Positions 46,376 through 47,300 are shown, counted from the stretch's first letter. The stretch is 64,000 nucleotides of DNA from Rapana venosa (GCA_028751875.1 CM054155.1:55963380-56027379); one strand, 5' to 3'. Notes: a model not told the origin generated them from the letters alone. Numbers and translations: made by a program.

Positions 46376-46561
46376 CTTCTCTGCTTTCTTATTCTTCTCT
46401 TCATTCTCTCTCCCTCTCCATCTATTATTTCATTTTTTCTCCGTGTGTGTCACAGTCGGATGCCTGCCTGATCAACAGTCTGTGTTACCGTGATGGTGAC
46501 GTCAACCCAAATGACGCAGTGCAAACCTGCAACTCGTCACGCGCCACGTGGAAGTGGTCAG
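7238..46561 (+). CDS. VWDE: VWDE-like vWD/EGF gene, partial, 14 exons over 39 kb
   Basis: Fourteen + strand coding segments are bounded by AG acceptors and GT donors, and their phases chain without conflict: 7238-7379, 9102-9319, 9972-10045, 12471-12534, 16440-16625, 19377-19606, 25097-25247, 26383-26515, 29545-29714, 37733-37838, 39128-39287, 40570-40675, 42024-42140, 46456-46561. The total is 1963 bp. The product carries a vWD domain, Cys-rich segments, an EGF-like module and a CYxxGDxNP-type module, which is the order expected of von Willebrand factor D and EGF domain proteins. Such proteins are secreted or cell-surface glycoproteins; the function here is inferred only from the family. The start codon, signal peptide and 3' terminus are not visible. 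The introns are almost wholly repeats. Exon calls come from reading frames and splice dinucleotides, not transcripts. Confidence 0.7.
7400..8060. repeat. G-rich and GGT/GAT trinucleotide repeats with a strand switch
   Basis: A G-rich run (7405-7490) precedes ACC/CCA repeats (7555-7635), which flip to GGT/GAT repeats from about 7635 to 8060. Around 7600-7665 the two halves are inverted copies, both containing ACCACCTTTATCACC or its complement. This is intron 1 of the VWDE-like gene. Confidence 0.85.
8093..8312 (-). repeat. SINE-A copy, antisense, head missing
   Basis: From the tail word TATATCGAGGATAATGGAAT through the body words CCTCGGTTTATAGTCTCA. The tRNA-like head is absent. A CGATGATGA-type microsatellite follows to about 8440. 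Confidence 0.85.
8690..8915. repeat. Degenerate pentanucleotide ACAGT/GCAAT tract
   Basis: Loose tandem units such as CAGTGCAATGCAATA in intron 1. AT-rich, with no coding signal. Confidence 0.5.
9102..9319 (+). CDS. VWDE-like exon 2
   Basis: The exon follows a strong acceptor (TGTTGTTGTTTTCCAG) and ends GAAGTGCAG before GTCTGG, phase 1 in and phase 0 out, 218 bp. It encodes a pre-vWD segment containing [16 protein letters not shown], a charged beta-rich stretch and [10 protein letters not shown], which includes an N-glycosylation sequon (NYT). The last residues lead straight into the vWD start encoded by exon 3. A TTCTG pentanucleotide array begins within a few bases of the donor. Confidence 0.75.
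9322..9736. repeat. TTCTG/TGCTC pentanucleotide array
   Basis: About 415 bp of TCTGT and TGCTC units, with TTTTG variants, begin almost at the exon 2 donor in intron 2. The array has few stops, which creates long spurious open frames of low complexity (for example LFCSVLFCS). Confidence 0.95.
9737..9952. repeat. Trinucleotide repeats (ATT, GTT, TCA)
   Basis: GTC/GTT, ATT and ATC microsatellites run to about 20 bp before the exon 3 acceptor. Confidence 0.9.
9972..10045 (+). CDS. VWDE-like exon 3: vWD domain start
   Basis: The 74-bp exon encodes [20 protein letters not shown] and then GFAG. CxWxGDPHxxxF is the conserved N-terminal signature of the von Willebrand type D domain. The acceptor is TTGTCCAG and the donor GTAAGT. 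It ends in phase 2 with CA, which the A opening exon 4 completes to Gln. Confidence 0.85.
10110..11235. repeat. GT-rich satellite with a longer unit
   Basis: About 1.1 kb of GT dinucleotides, punctuated at least ten times by a block reading GTGGAGTGAATTGGTTTGTG preceded by GTGTAGATGTGTGTGGG. The array is therefore a higher-order repeat of about 50-90 bp, not a simple GT run. It lies in intron 3. Confidence 0.9.
11236..11420. other. Unassigned segment in intron 3
   Basis: About 185 bp of mixed sequence between two arrays. No gene or known repeat is recognised. Confidence 0.4.
11421..11492. repeat. CAA/CAG trinucleotide repeat
   Basis: About 24 CAA and CAG triplets. It would read as polyglutamine, but it is intronic and has no coding flank. 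Confidence 0.9.
11563..12418. repeat. GACA/GAGA tetranucleotide array
   Basis: About 855 bp of GACAGACA with GAGA and CACA variants. A GCCAG block (around 11550 and 11660, reading AGGTGTTTTGCCAGA) occurs twice. It ends about 50 bp before the exon 4 acceptor. Confidence 0.95.
12471..12534 (+). CDS. VWDE-like exon 4: vWD domain
   Basis: A 64-bp exon follows a polypyrimidine tract and TTCTCCAG and ends before a GTGTGT donor. It encodes [20 protein letters not shown] plus E. The pattern (aromatic, D/G-x-G-DF-x-xY) is the second conserved block of vWD domains. Phase 2 in, phase 0 out. The exon is very short and sits between a 0.9-kb GACA-rich array and a 0.4-kb GTG array. Confidence 0.85.
12550..12993. 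repeat. GTG/GGT microsatellite
   Basis: About 440 bp of TGG/TGT triplets with a GGC-rich core near 12917-12945. It starts about 15 bp after the exon 4 donor. Confidence 0.95.
13300..13605 (+). repeat. SINE-A copy (near full length, sense)
   Basis: It contains the B-box GGGTTCGATTCCCG, then TCCCCCTGGAGTTAACATCA, GAGACTATAAACCGAGGT, GTGCGAACGCACGCAGAACA, ACCGCATACACACGGG and the tail CATTATCCTCGATATAAAA. The A-box end is poorly preserved. Confidence 0.85.
13667..13766 (+). repeat. SINE-A head, split by LINE insertion
   Basis: The tRNA-like head (CCTTAGCGGTTAGATCGTTG, then a degraded B-box) runs to GGGGATTCCCCACTA. The element continues at 15804 with GAGTTT after the LINE. The 12-bp word GATTCCCCACTA at 13755-13766 recurs at 15792-15803 as the target-site duplication. 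Confidence 0.8.
13767..15791 (-). mobile_element. 5'-truncated non-LTR retrotransposon, intact reverse transcriptase
   Basis: The minus strand has one open frame of about 674 codons. It includes the linker after the endonuclease, the RT fingers ([20 protein letters not shown]), the [16 protein letters not shown] block, [11 protein letters not shown], the catalytic FADD ([12 protein letters not shown]) and the C-terminal [20 protein letters not shown] motif. The AP endonuclease is missing, so the copy is truncated at its 5' end. Its 3' end is a GATA microsatellite (13767-13781). A perfect 12-bp duplication flanks it. An uninterrupted frame and perfect duplication imply a recent insertion. The clade is not certain: the C-terminal motif and microsatellite tail suggest an RTE- or I-related group. 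It sits antisense in intron 4. Confidence 0.9.
15826..16032 (-). repeat. SINE-A copy, antisense, head missing
   Basis: It runs from TATATCGAGGATAATGAAAT to CCTCGGTTTATAGCCTCATC. Directly joined to it is a sense-oriented SINE-A fragment, forming an inverted pair. Confidence 0.85.
16033..16180 (+). repeat. SINE-A fragment, sense, diverged
   Basis: Body words ACATCAGTAGCGACTCGACT, GAGACTATAAGCCAAGGTCC and CGAAAGTAGGTCATTG are recognisable with many substitutions. Confidence 0.65.
16206..16310 (+). repeat. Dispersed repeat D (CCCCGAAGTCGGAATGCGG family)
   Basis: The core CGGAGGTCGGAATGCGGCTA, then GGTGAACATTGGAGCTCTAG, is shared with 22247-22350 and 28668-28765. It is probably a SINE or LINE 3' segment. 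Confidence 0.6.
16440..16625 (+). CDS. VWDE-like exon 5: vWD domain core
   Basis: This is a 186-bp phase 0/0 exon between TGGTCGCAG and GTAAGG. It begins [17 protein letters not shown], matching the vWD pattern of an aromatic/basic strand followed by C-x(4)-C-x-CG. It contains a second Cys (INNCADM) and ends SNDGMHIM, which leads into the VYLPSG strand of exon 6. Encoding is uninterrupted and codons look host-like. Confidence 0.85.
16735..16800. repeat. 30-bp minisatellite, left part
   Basis: Units of CTATAACAGTTTTCTCTACA plus CATCTCCACA stand immediately left of an L2-like LINE. The main array continues on the other side at 18825. Confidence 0.85.
16801..18824 (+). mobile_element. L2/CR1-like LINE, 5'-truncated, frameshifted
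   Basis: The reading frame starts upstream of [14 protein letters not shown] (about 16830-16900) and continues through [56 protein letters not shown] and [16 protein letters not shown] to the catalytic YADD at 17680-17691. Just after YADD the frame shifts, apparently by a small deletion near 17692. A second shift lies near 18290, before the C-terminal [20 protein letters not shown]. The 3' end has AGCGCTATATAAGTTCC and an ATT repeat tail (18795-18822). No endonuclease domain is present. This RT motif set and tail are typical of the L2/CR1 group. It is dead as a source element. It lies sense in intron 5. Confidence 0.85.
18825..19340. repeat. 30-bp minisatellite, main array
   Basis: About 17 units of TCTACACATCTCCACACTAT plus AACAGTTTTC. 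The 30-bp length keeps one minus-strand frame open and gives a 10-residue repeat ([10 protein letters not shown]), which is not a gene. The array ends about 35 bp before the exon 6 acceptor. Confidence 0.95.
19377..19606 (+). CDS. VWDE-like exon 6: vWD domain end
   Basis: A 230-bp exon encodes [16 protein letters not shown], a hydrophobic strand, then [18 protein letters not shown] and a tail with [16 protein letters not shown]. The GxCG motif with acidic residues and NEF is the C-terminal calcium-site block of vWD domains. The donor is GAG|GTATGT. The acceptor is taken as TTTGAAG|GTC, which keeps phase 0 from exon 5. Its polypyrimidine tract is poor, and an upstream in-frame stop (19358-19360) limits how far left the exon can reach. 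Confidence 0.8.
19634..19766 (-). repeat. L2-type 3' tail fragment with AAT repeat
   Basis: On the minus strand the order is CAAAGCGCT, AGCGCTATATAAATTGC-type end, then an ATT microsatellite. These are the 3' end features of the LINE at 16801-18824. It is probably a severely 5'-truncated copy. Confidence 0.75.
19805..20075 (-). repeat. SINE-A body with alternative tRNA-like head
   Basis: Body and tail are SINE-A (GTGTGTATGCGG, CGGAACAGGATTTAACGT, TTTATAGTCTCATCCGAAGG). Beyond the body the minus strand reads TCGAACTGAATGTCAAAGTC preceded by GGTTCTGGGTTCGATTCCCT and TGGCAGGATGGTTATGACGT. This head differs from the common SINE-A head. The same head occurs at 24427. Confidence 0.85.
20189..20453 (-). 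repeat. Chimeric tRNA-like/5S rRNA-derived SINE, antisense
   Basis: On the minus strand: GGGATAGCTCAGTGGTCGGA (tRNA-like A-box head), then AGTTAAGCAGCGTCGAGCGT and AGTTGGATGGGTGACCG. The last two correspond to the A-box, intermediate element and C-box of the 5S rRNA internal promoter. A body of about 170 bp follows, ending TATGGGACTCCTTTACCTTT. Copies occur at 42361, 46614 and 61185. Confidence 0.85.
20517..20790. repeat. 34-bp minisatellite, eight units
   Basis: Eight head-to-tail copies of GTCAGTGTATGGAATGGGTC plus GTTCCTTGATGAAG with very few substitutions, which implies recent expansion. Confidence 0.95.
20925..21822 (+). mobile_element. Decayed jockey-type LINE, C-terminal part and 3' UTR
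   Basis: With several frameshifts and stops, the + strand reads like the end of a non-LTR RT protein. Recognisable pieces are [13 protein letters not shown], [31 protein letters not shown], and [20 protein letters not shown] (about 21320-21387). The 3' UTR contains a G run and a GT run, and ends with TTTGAC tandem units at 21799-21822. That RT C-terminus and tail resemble jockey-like LINEs; the clade is inferred. Confidence 0.65.
21823..21925 (+). repeat. SINE-A fragment, sense
   Basis: TTAACATCAGTGCTGATCCC, then a diverged GATGAGACTGCAAACTGAAG. It abuts the LINE tail, so the LINE may have inserted into this SINE. Confidence 0.6.
21926..22200 (-). mobile_element. RT C-terminal fragment (same family as 13767-15791)
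   Basis: On the minus strand a frame reads a GHVT-type start, [12 protein letters not shown], RRGRQRK, WEDN and a terminal E/R-rich WRK segment. This parallels the C-terminus of the LINE at 13767-15791. It is only the last 80-90 residues. Confidence 0.7.
22247..22350 (+). repeat. Dispersed repeat D copy
   Basis: ATCCCCGAAGTCAAAATGTG, then GGCCCTTAGAGCTGAAGCTG. It aligns by eye with the copies at 16206 and 28668. Confidence 0.55.
22455..22945. mobile_element. MITE-like element with terminal inverted repeats
   Basis: GGCTACACACCGGTATTAA at 22463-22481 is repeated in inverted form at 22912-22930 (TTAATACCGGTGTGCAGCC), one mismatch in 19. The inverted similarity extends outward (GGCCCTTTGG versus CCAAAGGCC) with a small insertion. 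The 430-bp interior has no coding frame. Size and ends suit a non-autonomous DNA transposon. A clear target duplication was not found. Confidence 0.65.
23003..23230 (+). repeat. SINE-A copy, sense, 3'-truncated
   Basis: Head ACCTAGTAGTTGGAGCGTTC, then CCCTGGAGTTAATGTTACAT, GACTGTAAACCGAGGTCC, and ends TGCACACGTTAAAACCCC. It is preceded by a G-rich run (22987-23014). Confidence 0.8.
23262..23655 (+). repeat. Dispersed repeat E copy 1
   Basis: About 390 bp, highly similar to 46916-47300. Shared words include GACGATGACCTCCAAAACAG, AGGCAGCTGCTGTTTCGGAA, TCTCGGCCAAGTGGGCATAA and AGCGTCAATGGTTT. No recognised protein is encoded; the short frames in both copies are not conserved to a common stop. 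Confidence 0.8.
23918..24245 (+). repeat. SINE-B copy, sense, head-truncated
   Basis: Words shared with 29738-30137 in reverse: CCCATCCATTAGATCATGCG, GAGACGATAAACCGAGGTCC, GGTGGCGCTGCTCTTGTGGC and CACAGAGAAATCTGCTGTGA. The tRNA-like head is missing. The 260 bp to its left (23656-23917) are unassigned. Confidence 0.75.
24427..24782 (+). repeat. SINE-A, alternative head, with 25-bp target duplication
   Basis: A complete copy: head GTGGTAGGATGGTTCTAACG, B-box GGGTTCGATTCCCC, body GAGACTATAAACCGAGGCCC and ACCGCATACACACGGGGACA, tail CATTATCCTCGATTAAAA. It is flanked by the 25-bp direct repeat AATCTGGYCTGCCTCTAACT-AATGC at 24402-24426 and 24783-24807, with one mismatch. Confidence 0.9.
24808..25075. 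repeat. CCTCTC/CTCCC pyrimidine microsatellite
   Basis: About 265 bp of pure pyrimidine on the + strand, ending about 20 bp upstream of the exon 7 acceptor. Polypurine/polypyrimidine tracts of this kind can adopt triplex structure. Open frames on both strands are by-products. Confidence 0.95.
25097..25247 (+). CDS. VWDE-like exon 7
   Basis: A 151-bp exon follows GGGGACAG and ends CAGCGG|GTGAGG. Phase 2 in joins exon 6 to give [12 protein letters not shown], the Trp-Arg plus Ser-Leu-Phe pattern that follows vWD domains in VWDE-like proteins. It continues to a Cys pair ([11 protein letters not shown]) and one further Cys (VNCSV, also an NCS sequon). The upstream intron ends in a 265-bp CCTCTC array that may serve as an extended polypyrimidine tract. 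Confidence 0.75.
25280..25560. repeat. GGGGT/GT-rich microsatellite
   Basis: G-rich then GT-rich sequence starting about 30 bp after the exon 7 donor. Confidence 0.9.
25572..25695 (-). repeat. SINE-A 3' half, antisense
   Basis: TATATCGAGGATAGTGGAAA through GGCACACAATGGCCTACTCA. It is followed by a GT run and, at 25788-25900, two tandem copies of about 54 bp starting CATCAGAGATGCGTTCCGTC. Confidence 0.8.
26005..26140 (-). repeat. SINE-A 3' half, antisense
   Basis: TTGAGGATAATGGAATAAGC through GGCACACAATGGCCTACTG. Confidence 0.8.
26383..26515 (+). CDS. VWDE-like exon 8
   Basis: A 133-bp exon lies between CGTGCAG and GTGAGT, phase 0 in and phase 1 out. It starts [19 protein letters not shown] and continues into a hydrophilic, His/Asp-rich stretch. 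No named domain is recognised. It is assigned to the gene because it is open, phase-consistent with exons 7 and 9, and has the Cys-x-x-Cys start expected after the Cys-rich segment in exon 7. Confidence 0.65.
26518..26720. repeat. TTGAC pentanucleotide array
   Basis: TTGACTTGACTTGAC with interspersed TTGATCATTGAC units. It begins 3 bp after the exon 8 end, so it overlaps the donor region. Confidence 0.95.
26893..27075 (-). repeat. SINE-A 5' half, antisense
   Basis: CACTGGCACGCAATGGCTTA, then TTTACTCCAGGAAAAGAAAA, and ends with the reversed head CTAGTCACTAGGCTACCCCG. The head end is the first unit of the adjacent satellite. Confidence 0.75.
27062..27536. repeat. CCCGATCTA(C/T) satellite grown from a SINE head
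   Basis: About 475 bp of 10-bp units (CCCGATCTAC, CCCGATCTAT, CCCGAGCTAT) with a higher-order pattern of about 45 bp that includes CCCTA. The first unit is continuous with the antisense SINE-A head CTAGGCTACCCCGATCTATC. Confidence 0.9.
27537..27650 (-). repeat. SINE-A fragment, antisense
   Basis: TTTCATCGGAAGGATATTGG, then ACCAATGTTAGCTGCAAGGG. It is the head-side body region, and it lies at the far end of the satellite. Confidence 0.55.
27651..27945. other. Unassigned segment in intron 8
   Basis: About 295 bp with no recognised repeat or supported coding segment. Confidence 0.4.
27946..28112. repeat. Local duplication, copy 1
   Basis: ATCAATCACATAATTGTACA through ACCATCTCCATACA matches 28388-28560 with scattered substitutions (shared GTACTTTCGACTATGTGTTG and CTAGTTACCTA). 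The two copies flank the second CCCGATCTAC array. Confidence 0.85.
28122..28388. repeat. Second CCCGATCTAC satellite with SINE head start
   Basis: It begins CTAGTCACTAGGCTACCCCG, identical to the start of the array at 27062, then continues as CCCGATCTACCCTAC units for about 250 bp. Confidence 0.9.
28389..28560. repeat. Local duplication, copy 2
   Basis: The partner of 27946-28112. The array between them is therefore part of a duplicated block, or inserted at the duplication boundary. Confidence 0.8.
28668..28765 (+). repeat. Dispersed repeat D copy
   Basis: CATCCCCGAAGTCGGAATGC, then GTGAACCTCGTAGCTCTAGC. The 28766-29077 stretch to its right is AT-rich and unassigned. Confidence 0.6.
29078..29535 (-). 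repeat. SINE-A full-length copy, antisense, with nested insert
   Basis: From the tail TATATCGAGGATAATGGAAT to the reversed head CTAACCACTAGGCTATCC. The body is interrupted at 29326-29443 by an L2-type tail fragment. The element ends about 10 bp from the exon 9 acceptor. Confidence 0.9.
29326..29443 (+). mobile_element. 118-bp L2-type 3' end inserted in SINE-A
   Basis: GAATGCATGCGCTTTGATTT, GAGATATAGCGCTATATAAG, then an ATT repeat. It is nearly identical to the 3' end of the LINE at 16801-18824. The flanking word TTAACTC at 29319-29325 and 29444-29450 is a 7-bp target duplication, and removing the insert restores SINE-A sequence. Confidence 0.9.
29545..29714 (+). CDS. VWDE-like exon 9, flanked tightly by SINEs
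   Basis: A 170-bp exon, phase 1 in and phase 0 out, encodes [20 protein letters not shown], then [19 protein letters not shown] and [11 protein letters not shown]. The evenly spaced Cys in a helical context resemble the post-vWD region of VWDE proteins. The acceptor CTTTCAG lies about 10 bp beyond the end of an antisense SINE-A copy whose head supplies most of the pyrimidine tract. A SINE-B copy starts about 25 bp after the GTATTT donor. Confidence 0.75.
29738..30137 (-). repeat. SINE-B full-length copy, antisense
   Basis: The minus strand starts ATCGGTGGTCTAGAGGTAAC (A-box region), has GCGGTTCGTACCCCGTTTGG as B-box region, then GAGACGATAAACCGAGGTCC, GGTGGCGCTGCTCTTGTGGC, and ends near CGTGACTTAAAGTGG. 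An interior T-rich run is at 29827-29851. It starts about 25 bp after the exon 9 donor. Confidence 0.85.
30150..30680. repeat. GGT trinucleotide and TTGTG/TTGCA pentanucleotide tracts
   Basis: GGTGGT repeats (30150-30240), about 130 bp of mixed sequence, then TTGTG units merging into TATTGCATTG units (30380-30680). Confidence 0.85.
30681..31214. other. Unassigned GC-richer segment in intron 9
   Basis: About 530 bp. A + strand frame runs to a stop near 30888 but shows no motif, start context or splice support. It may be a decayed element tied to the SINE on its right. Confidence 0.4.
31215..31516 (-). repeat. SINE-C, tRNA-derived, antisense
   Basis: The minus strand begins GCCATGGCGCAGTGGTTAGC (A-box) and continues GGTCGCGGGTTCGAATCCCA (B-box), spaced as in a tRNA, followed by about 230 bp of body. 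The head could fold as a tRNA but continues without an acceptor-stem partner, so it is a SINE head and not a tRNA gene. Confidence 0.75.
31517..31775. repeat. TTGTG/TTGCA degenerate pentanucleotide tract
   Basis: Units such as GTTGTGTTGTTTTGCATTGT. It is related in composition to 30380-30680 on the other side of SINE-C. Confidence 0.8.
31776..32440 (-). mobile_element. Decayed LINE C-terminus and 3' end, antisense
   Basis: On the minus strand near 32390-32320 a frame reads [16 protein letters not shown]. This is the zinc-knuckle type pattern (C-x-C-x7-8-H-x4-C) seen at the C-terminus of several non-LTR RT proteins. The downstream 500 bp is AT-rich and full of stops. Confidence 0.55.
32448..32528. 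repeat. 81-bp hairpin (inverted repeat)
   Basis: CCTGCTCCCTCCTCTCC at 32448-32464 is the exact reverse complement of GGAGAGGAGGGAGCAGG at 32512-32528. Inner arms (CAAAATAATAG versus CTATTATTTGG) also pair, leaving a loop of about 20 bp. It may be a tiny foldback element. Confidence 0.8.
32693..32749. repeat. CA dinucleotide repeat
   Basis: About 28 CA units with one TA interruption. Confidence 0.95.
32855..33140 (-). mobile_element. LINE element B, RT segment (right of nested insert)
   Basis: The minus strand reads [20 protein letters not shown], then [20 protein letters not shown] and [18 protein letters not shown], which is the RT region from the fingers to the AGFRxxxSTVDxIF block. It continues the element that resumes at 33702. 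A small insertion by another RT fragment separates the two parts. Confidence 0.8.
33147..33695 (+). mobile_element. RT C-terminal fragment nested in element B
   Basis: A + strand frame of about 178 codons reads [73 protein letters not shown] and [10 protein letters not shown]. It matches the C-terminus of the LINE at 13767 and ends in a TGATGATGATGATGA tail. The 6-bp word ATTGTT at 33141-33146 and 33696-33701 flanks it, and removing it restores the element B frame. Confidence 0.85.
33702..35890 (-). mobile_element. LINE element B, 5' region, endonuclease and linker, decayed
   Basis: Minus strand, 5' to 3': an Asp/Glu/Lys-rich ORF1-like or N-terminal segment (35890-35580). Next comes the endonuclease start [11 protein letters not shown] (about 35310-35280) with [10 protein letters not shown] (about 35225-35195). 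Then [15 protein letters not shown] (about 34655-34610), and a linker including [20 protein letters not shown] and [14 protein letters not shown], leading to the RT start. Several stops and shifts break it. Domain order is EN then RT, typical of non-LTR elements. Confidence 0.75.
35940..36830 (-). mobile_element. LINE element A, RT core, decayed
   Basis: The minus strand reads [60 protein letters not shown], then [20 protein letters not shown] and, with shifts, a [18 protein letters not shown] block. It is a different copy from element B but of similar type, and lies upstream of B in the same orientation. An ATT repeat separates them. Confidence 0.8.
36831..37172. other. G-rich then A-rich unassigned stretch
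   Basis: A GGGGAG-rich segment (36830-36890) is followed by AT-rich sequence. No gene or repeat family is recognised. Confidence 0.4.
37182..37223. repeat. Homopolymer of 42 C
   Basis: An uninterrupted C run. Its exact length is likely unreliable. Confidence 0.9.
37690..37729. repeat. GT repeat abutting the exon 10 acceptor
   Basis: About 20 uninterrupted GT units followed directly by TCAG and exon 10. Confidence 0.95.
37733..37838 (+). CDS. VWDE-like exon 10
   Basis: A 106-bp exon, phase 0 in and phase 1 out, encodes [20 protein letters not shown], then [15 protein letters not shown]. It repeats the pattern of exon 9 (helical, one Cys after an acidic-Gly turn). The acceptor is TCAG directly after an uninterrupted GT dinucleotide run, so there is no ordinary polypyrimidine tract. 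Donor GATG|GTAATC. Confidence 0.75.
38265..38905. repeat. GATGTCAGCTATT minisatellite in two blocks
   Basis: Loose units of 14-28 bp based on TGATGTCAGCTATT (38265-38540 and 38785-38905) flank a segment of 110 bp (38648-38770). That segment resembles 56118-56240 and looks like an inserted dispersed repeat. The units carry no coding signal. Confidence 0.8.
38648..38770 (+). repeat. Dispersed repeat D-like segment
   Basis: TTTGAAGTCGAAGTATGGCT, AACTTCTCGTCC and CATTTCCAGGTGAGATGA are shared with 56118-56240. Confidence 0.55.
39128..39287 (+). CDS. VWDE-like exon 11: EGF-like module
   Basis: A 160-bp exon contains [18 protein letters not shown] followed by [10 protein letters not shown]. The six-Cys spacing C-x3-C-x5-C-x4-C-x-C-x8-C is an EGF-like fold. 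The start was placed after TTTCTTTGTCCTAAAG because only that acceptor matches phase 1 of exon 10 and joins as DADG-NLVLG. Using the CCAG 16 bp upstream would break the phase. Donor CTGAG|GTGAGA, phase 2 out. Confidence 0.8.
39447..39600 (+). repeat. SINE-A 3' half, sense
   Basis: ACGTTAAATCCTGTTACGCT, CCGCATACACACGGGGACTG and CATTATCCTCGATATAAAAG. Confidence 0.85.
39710..39900 (+). mobile_element. Possible LINE linker fragment
   Basis: A + frame reads [20 protein letters not shown], then [20 protein letters not shown]. This charged helical pattern is typical of the segment between endonuclease and RT in non-LTR elements. Support is from composition only. Confidence 0.35.
40252..40560. repeat. 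CA repeat and TGATGCATGTGTATGTGATA minisatellite
   Basis: About 32 CA units (40252-40316) followed by loose units of 22-45 bp built on GATATTTTGATGCATGTGTA. It ends just before exon 12. Confidence 0.9.
40570..40675 (+). CDS. VWDE-like exon 12
   Basis: A 106-bp exon after CTCCTAAG, phase 2 in (AG plus C gives Ser) and phase 0 out at ACATG|GTATGG. It encodes [20 protein letters not shown] and then [15 protein letters not shown]. Three Cys with a beta-strand pattern and the ending FxCR suggest an extracellular module that continues in exon 13. No named domain is claimed. Confidence 0.75.
40690..40762. repeat. GT-rich microsatellite
   Basis: A GT tract starting about 15 bp after the exon 12 donor. 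Confidence 0.85.
41040..41660 (+). mobile_element. Decayed LINE C-terminus and 3' UTR, sense
   Basis: With frameshifts, the + strand reads [35 protein letters not shown] and then a zinc-knuckle-like [21 protein letters not shown]. This is the C-terminal pattern of non-LTR RT proteins. The 3' part is AT-rich and ends at a CT microsatellite. Confidence 0.65.
41678..41820. repeat. CT dinucleotide repeat
   Basis: About 140 bp of CT with a few interruptions. Confidence 0.95.
42024..42140 (+). CDS. VWDE-like exon 13
   Basis: The exon begins [20 protein letters not shown] and continues [13 protein letters not shown], completing the module begun in exon 12. Two donors are possible. One ends at 42123 (ACAG|GTCAGA) and leaves phase 1. 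The other ends at 42140 (CGAACA|GTGTGT) and leaves phase 0. Only the second joins exon 14, which is open only in phase 0, so it is preferred. If the first is real, an exon is missing in the noisy 43-46 kb stretch. Confidence 0.65.
42219..42263. repeat. Homopolymer of 45 G
   Basis: An uninterrupted G run in intron 13, preceded by a GTTT-rich tract. Confidence 0.9.
42361..42652 (+). repeat. Chimeric tRNA-like/5S rRNA-derived SINE, full length
   Basis: It starts GGGACGGGATAGCTCAGTGG (tRNA-like A-box), then AGTTAAGCAGCGTCGAGCGT and GTTGGATGGGTGACCGTTTG (5S rRNA internal promoter), and a body with CCCTCTTTAGGGTCAGGGAA. It ends TATGGGACTCCTTTACCTTT. It is almost identical to the copy at 46614, which suggests recent activity. 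Confidence 0.9.
42690..43680. repeat. GT-rich satellite, 1 kb
   Basis: GT units with TTTCTGTGTGTG and GGGTG variants. Open Cys/Val frames on + and His/Thr frames on minus are by-products. Confidence 0.95.
43690..43872 (-). repeat. SINE-A copy, antisense, riddled with deletions
   Basis: Recognisable words (GTGTGTATGCGGTTTG, ATGTTCTGCATGCGTTCG) are present, but single bases are missing every 10-20 bp compared with other copies. Confidence 0.75.
43873..45935. other. Low-complexity and unassigned intron 13 sequence
   Basis: GT-, GA- and AT-rich sequence with many irregular units (44760-44850 GAGATA, 45430-45600 GATA/ATAGAT). No coding segment is supported. The irregularity resembles uncorrected long-read error. 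Confidence 0.45.
45785..46425. repeat. CT-rich microsatellites
   Basis: TCTCTC and TCTG tracts at 45785-45920, 46038-46180 and 46318-46425. The last runs into the exon 14 acceptor region. Confidence 0.85.
45936..46005 (+). repeat. SINE-A tail fragment
   Basis: GGCGGGGATTGGATGAAAAT, then GCATGAGTGCTTATTCATAT and CCTCGAAAAAAAG. Confidence 0.6.
46456..46561 (+). CDS. VWDE-like exon 14: Cys-rich CYxxGDxNP module
   Basis: A 106-bp exon follows GTGTGTCACAG and ends TGGTCAG|GTGAGG, phase 0 in and phase 1 out. It encodes [20 protein letters not shown], then [15 protein letters not shown]. The pattern C-x5-CYxxGDxNP-x5-C-x6-7-W is a short Cys-rich module that I associate with VWDE-type and related invertebrate extracellular proteins. 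It includes an NSS glycosylation sequon. This is the last exon I can place with confidence. Confidence 0.75.
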
Positions 46562-46613
46562 GTGAGGACTCATCGTTAGTTTTGTGGCATTGTATTGTAT
46601 TGTATTGTATAGA

Positions 46614-46910
46614 GGGACGGGGTAGCTCAGTGGTCGGAGCACTCGCTTTACCCCCAGCCAAGTTAAGCAGCGTCGAGCGTGGTTACCAGTTGGATGGGTG
46701 ACCGTTTGCGCGCCTTGGCTTCAGTACAGTTCCCCAGTTCACCCAGCTGTAAATGGGTACCTGTCCTCTTTAGGGTCAGGGAAGGTAAAGCAGCGAGGGA
46801 AAGGAGATGGGCGCCGCCCTCAATATGCTGGCCCTAGAGAAGTGAGGTCTCTGACGCCTCGCTCCCCCTACGACCTTATAGGTTATGGGACACCTTTACC
46901 TTTACTTTTA
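46614..46910 (+). repeat. Chimeric tRNA-like/5S rRNA-derived SINE, full length
   Basis: Same element as 42361-42652, with GGGGTAGCTCAGTGGTCGGA, GTTAAGCAGCGTCGAGCGTG and TTGGATGGGTGACCGTTTGC. It lies inside a TATTG microsatellite: ATTGTATTGTAT occurs on both sides and may be its target duplication. Confidence 0.9.
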
Positions 46911-46915
46911 TTGTA

Positions 46916-47300
46916 TTGTATGTTAGTCCATCGTTTTCGACGATGACCTCCAAAACAGCAGAGGAGGCAGCTGCTGTTTCGGAAATTGGGCAGAAATTTG
47001 ATGATAGTGGAGATGCCTTGCCCACAGTACATCCCCATTCTCTCGGCCAAGTGGGCATAAGGACAGTCAGTGTTGGAGATGTTCTCCAAAGGCCAACAGC
47101 CCCCAGGGCTGCAGCACATAAGGACTGTGCAAGTCAAGCCTCCTAGTCAGAGAGTCATAGTCGATCACTAAAGACTAAGCTGTAAAGTGGAATTCCATGA
47201 GTGGGAAAAAAAGCCACTGGTGTATGACTTTGCTGTTGCCCCCAGCGTCAATGGTTTTATCAAGAACTGTGATAAAGCCCAGGCGCTGACGGACTCAAAA
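46916..47300 (+). repeat. Dispersed repeat E copy 2
   Basis: Highly similar to 23262-23655. It starts TGTATGTTAGTCCATCG and has the same internal words. Both copies follow a SINE. Confidence 0.8.
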
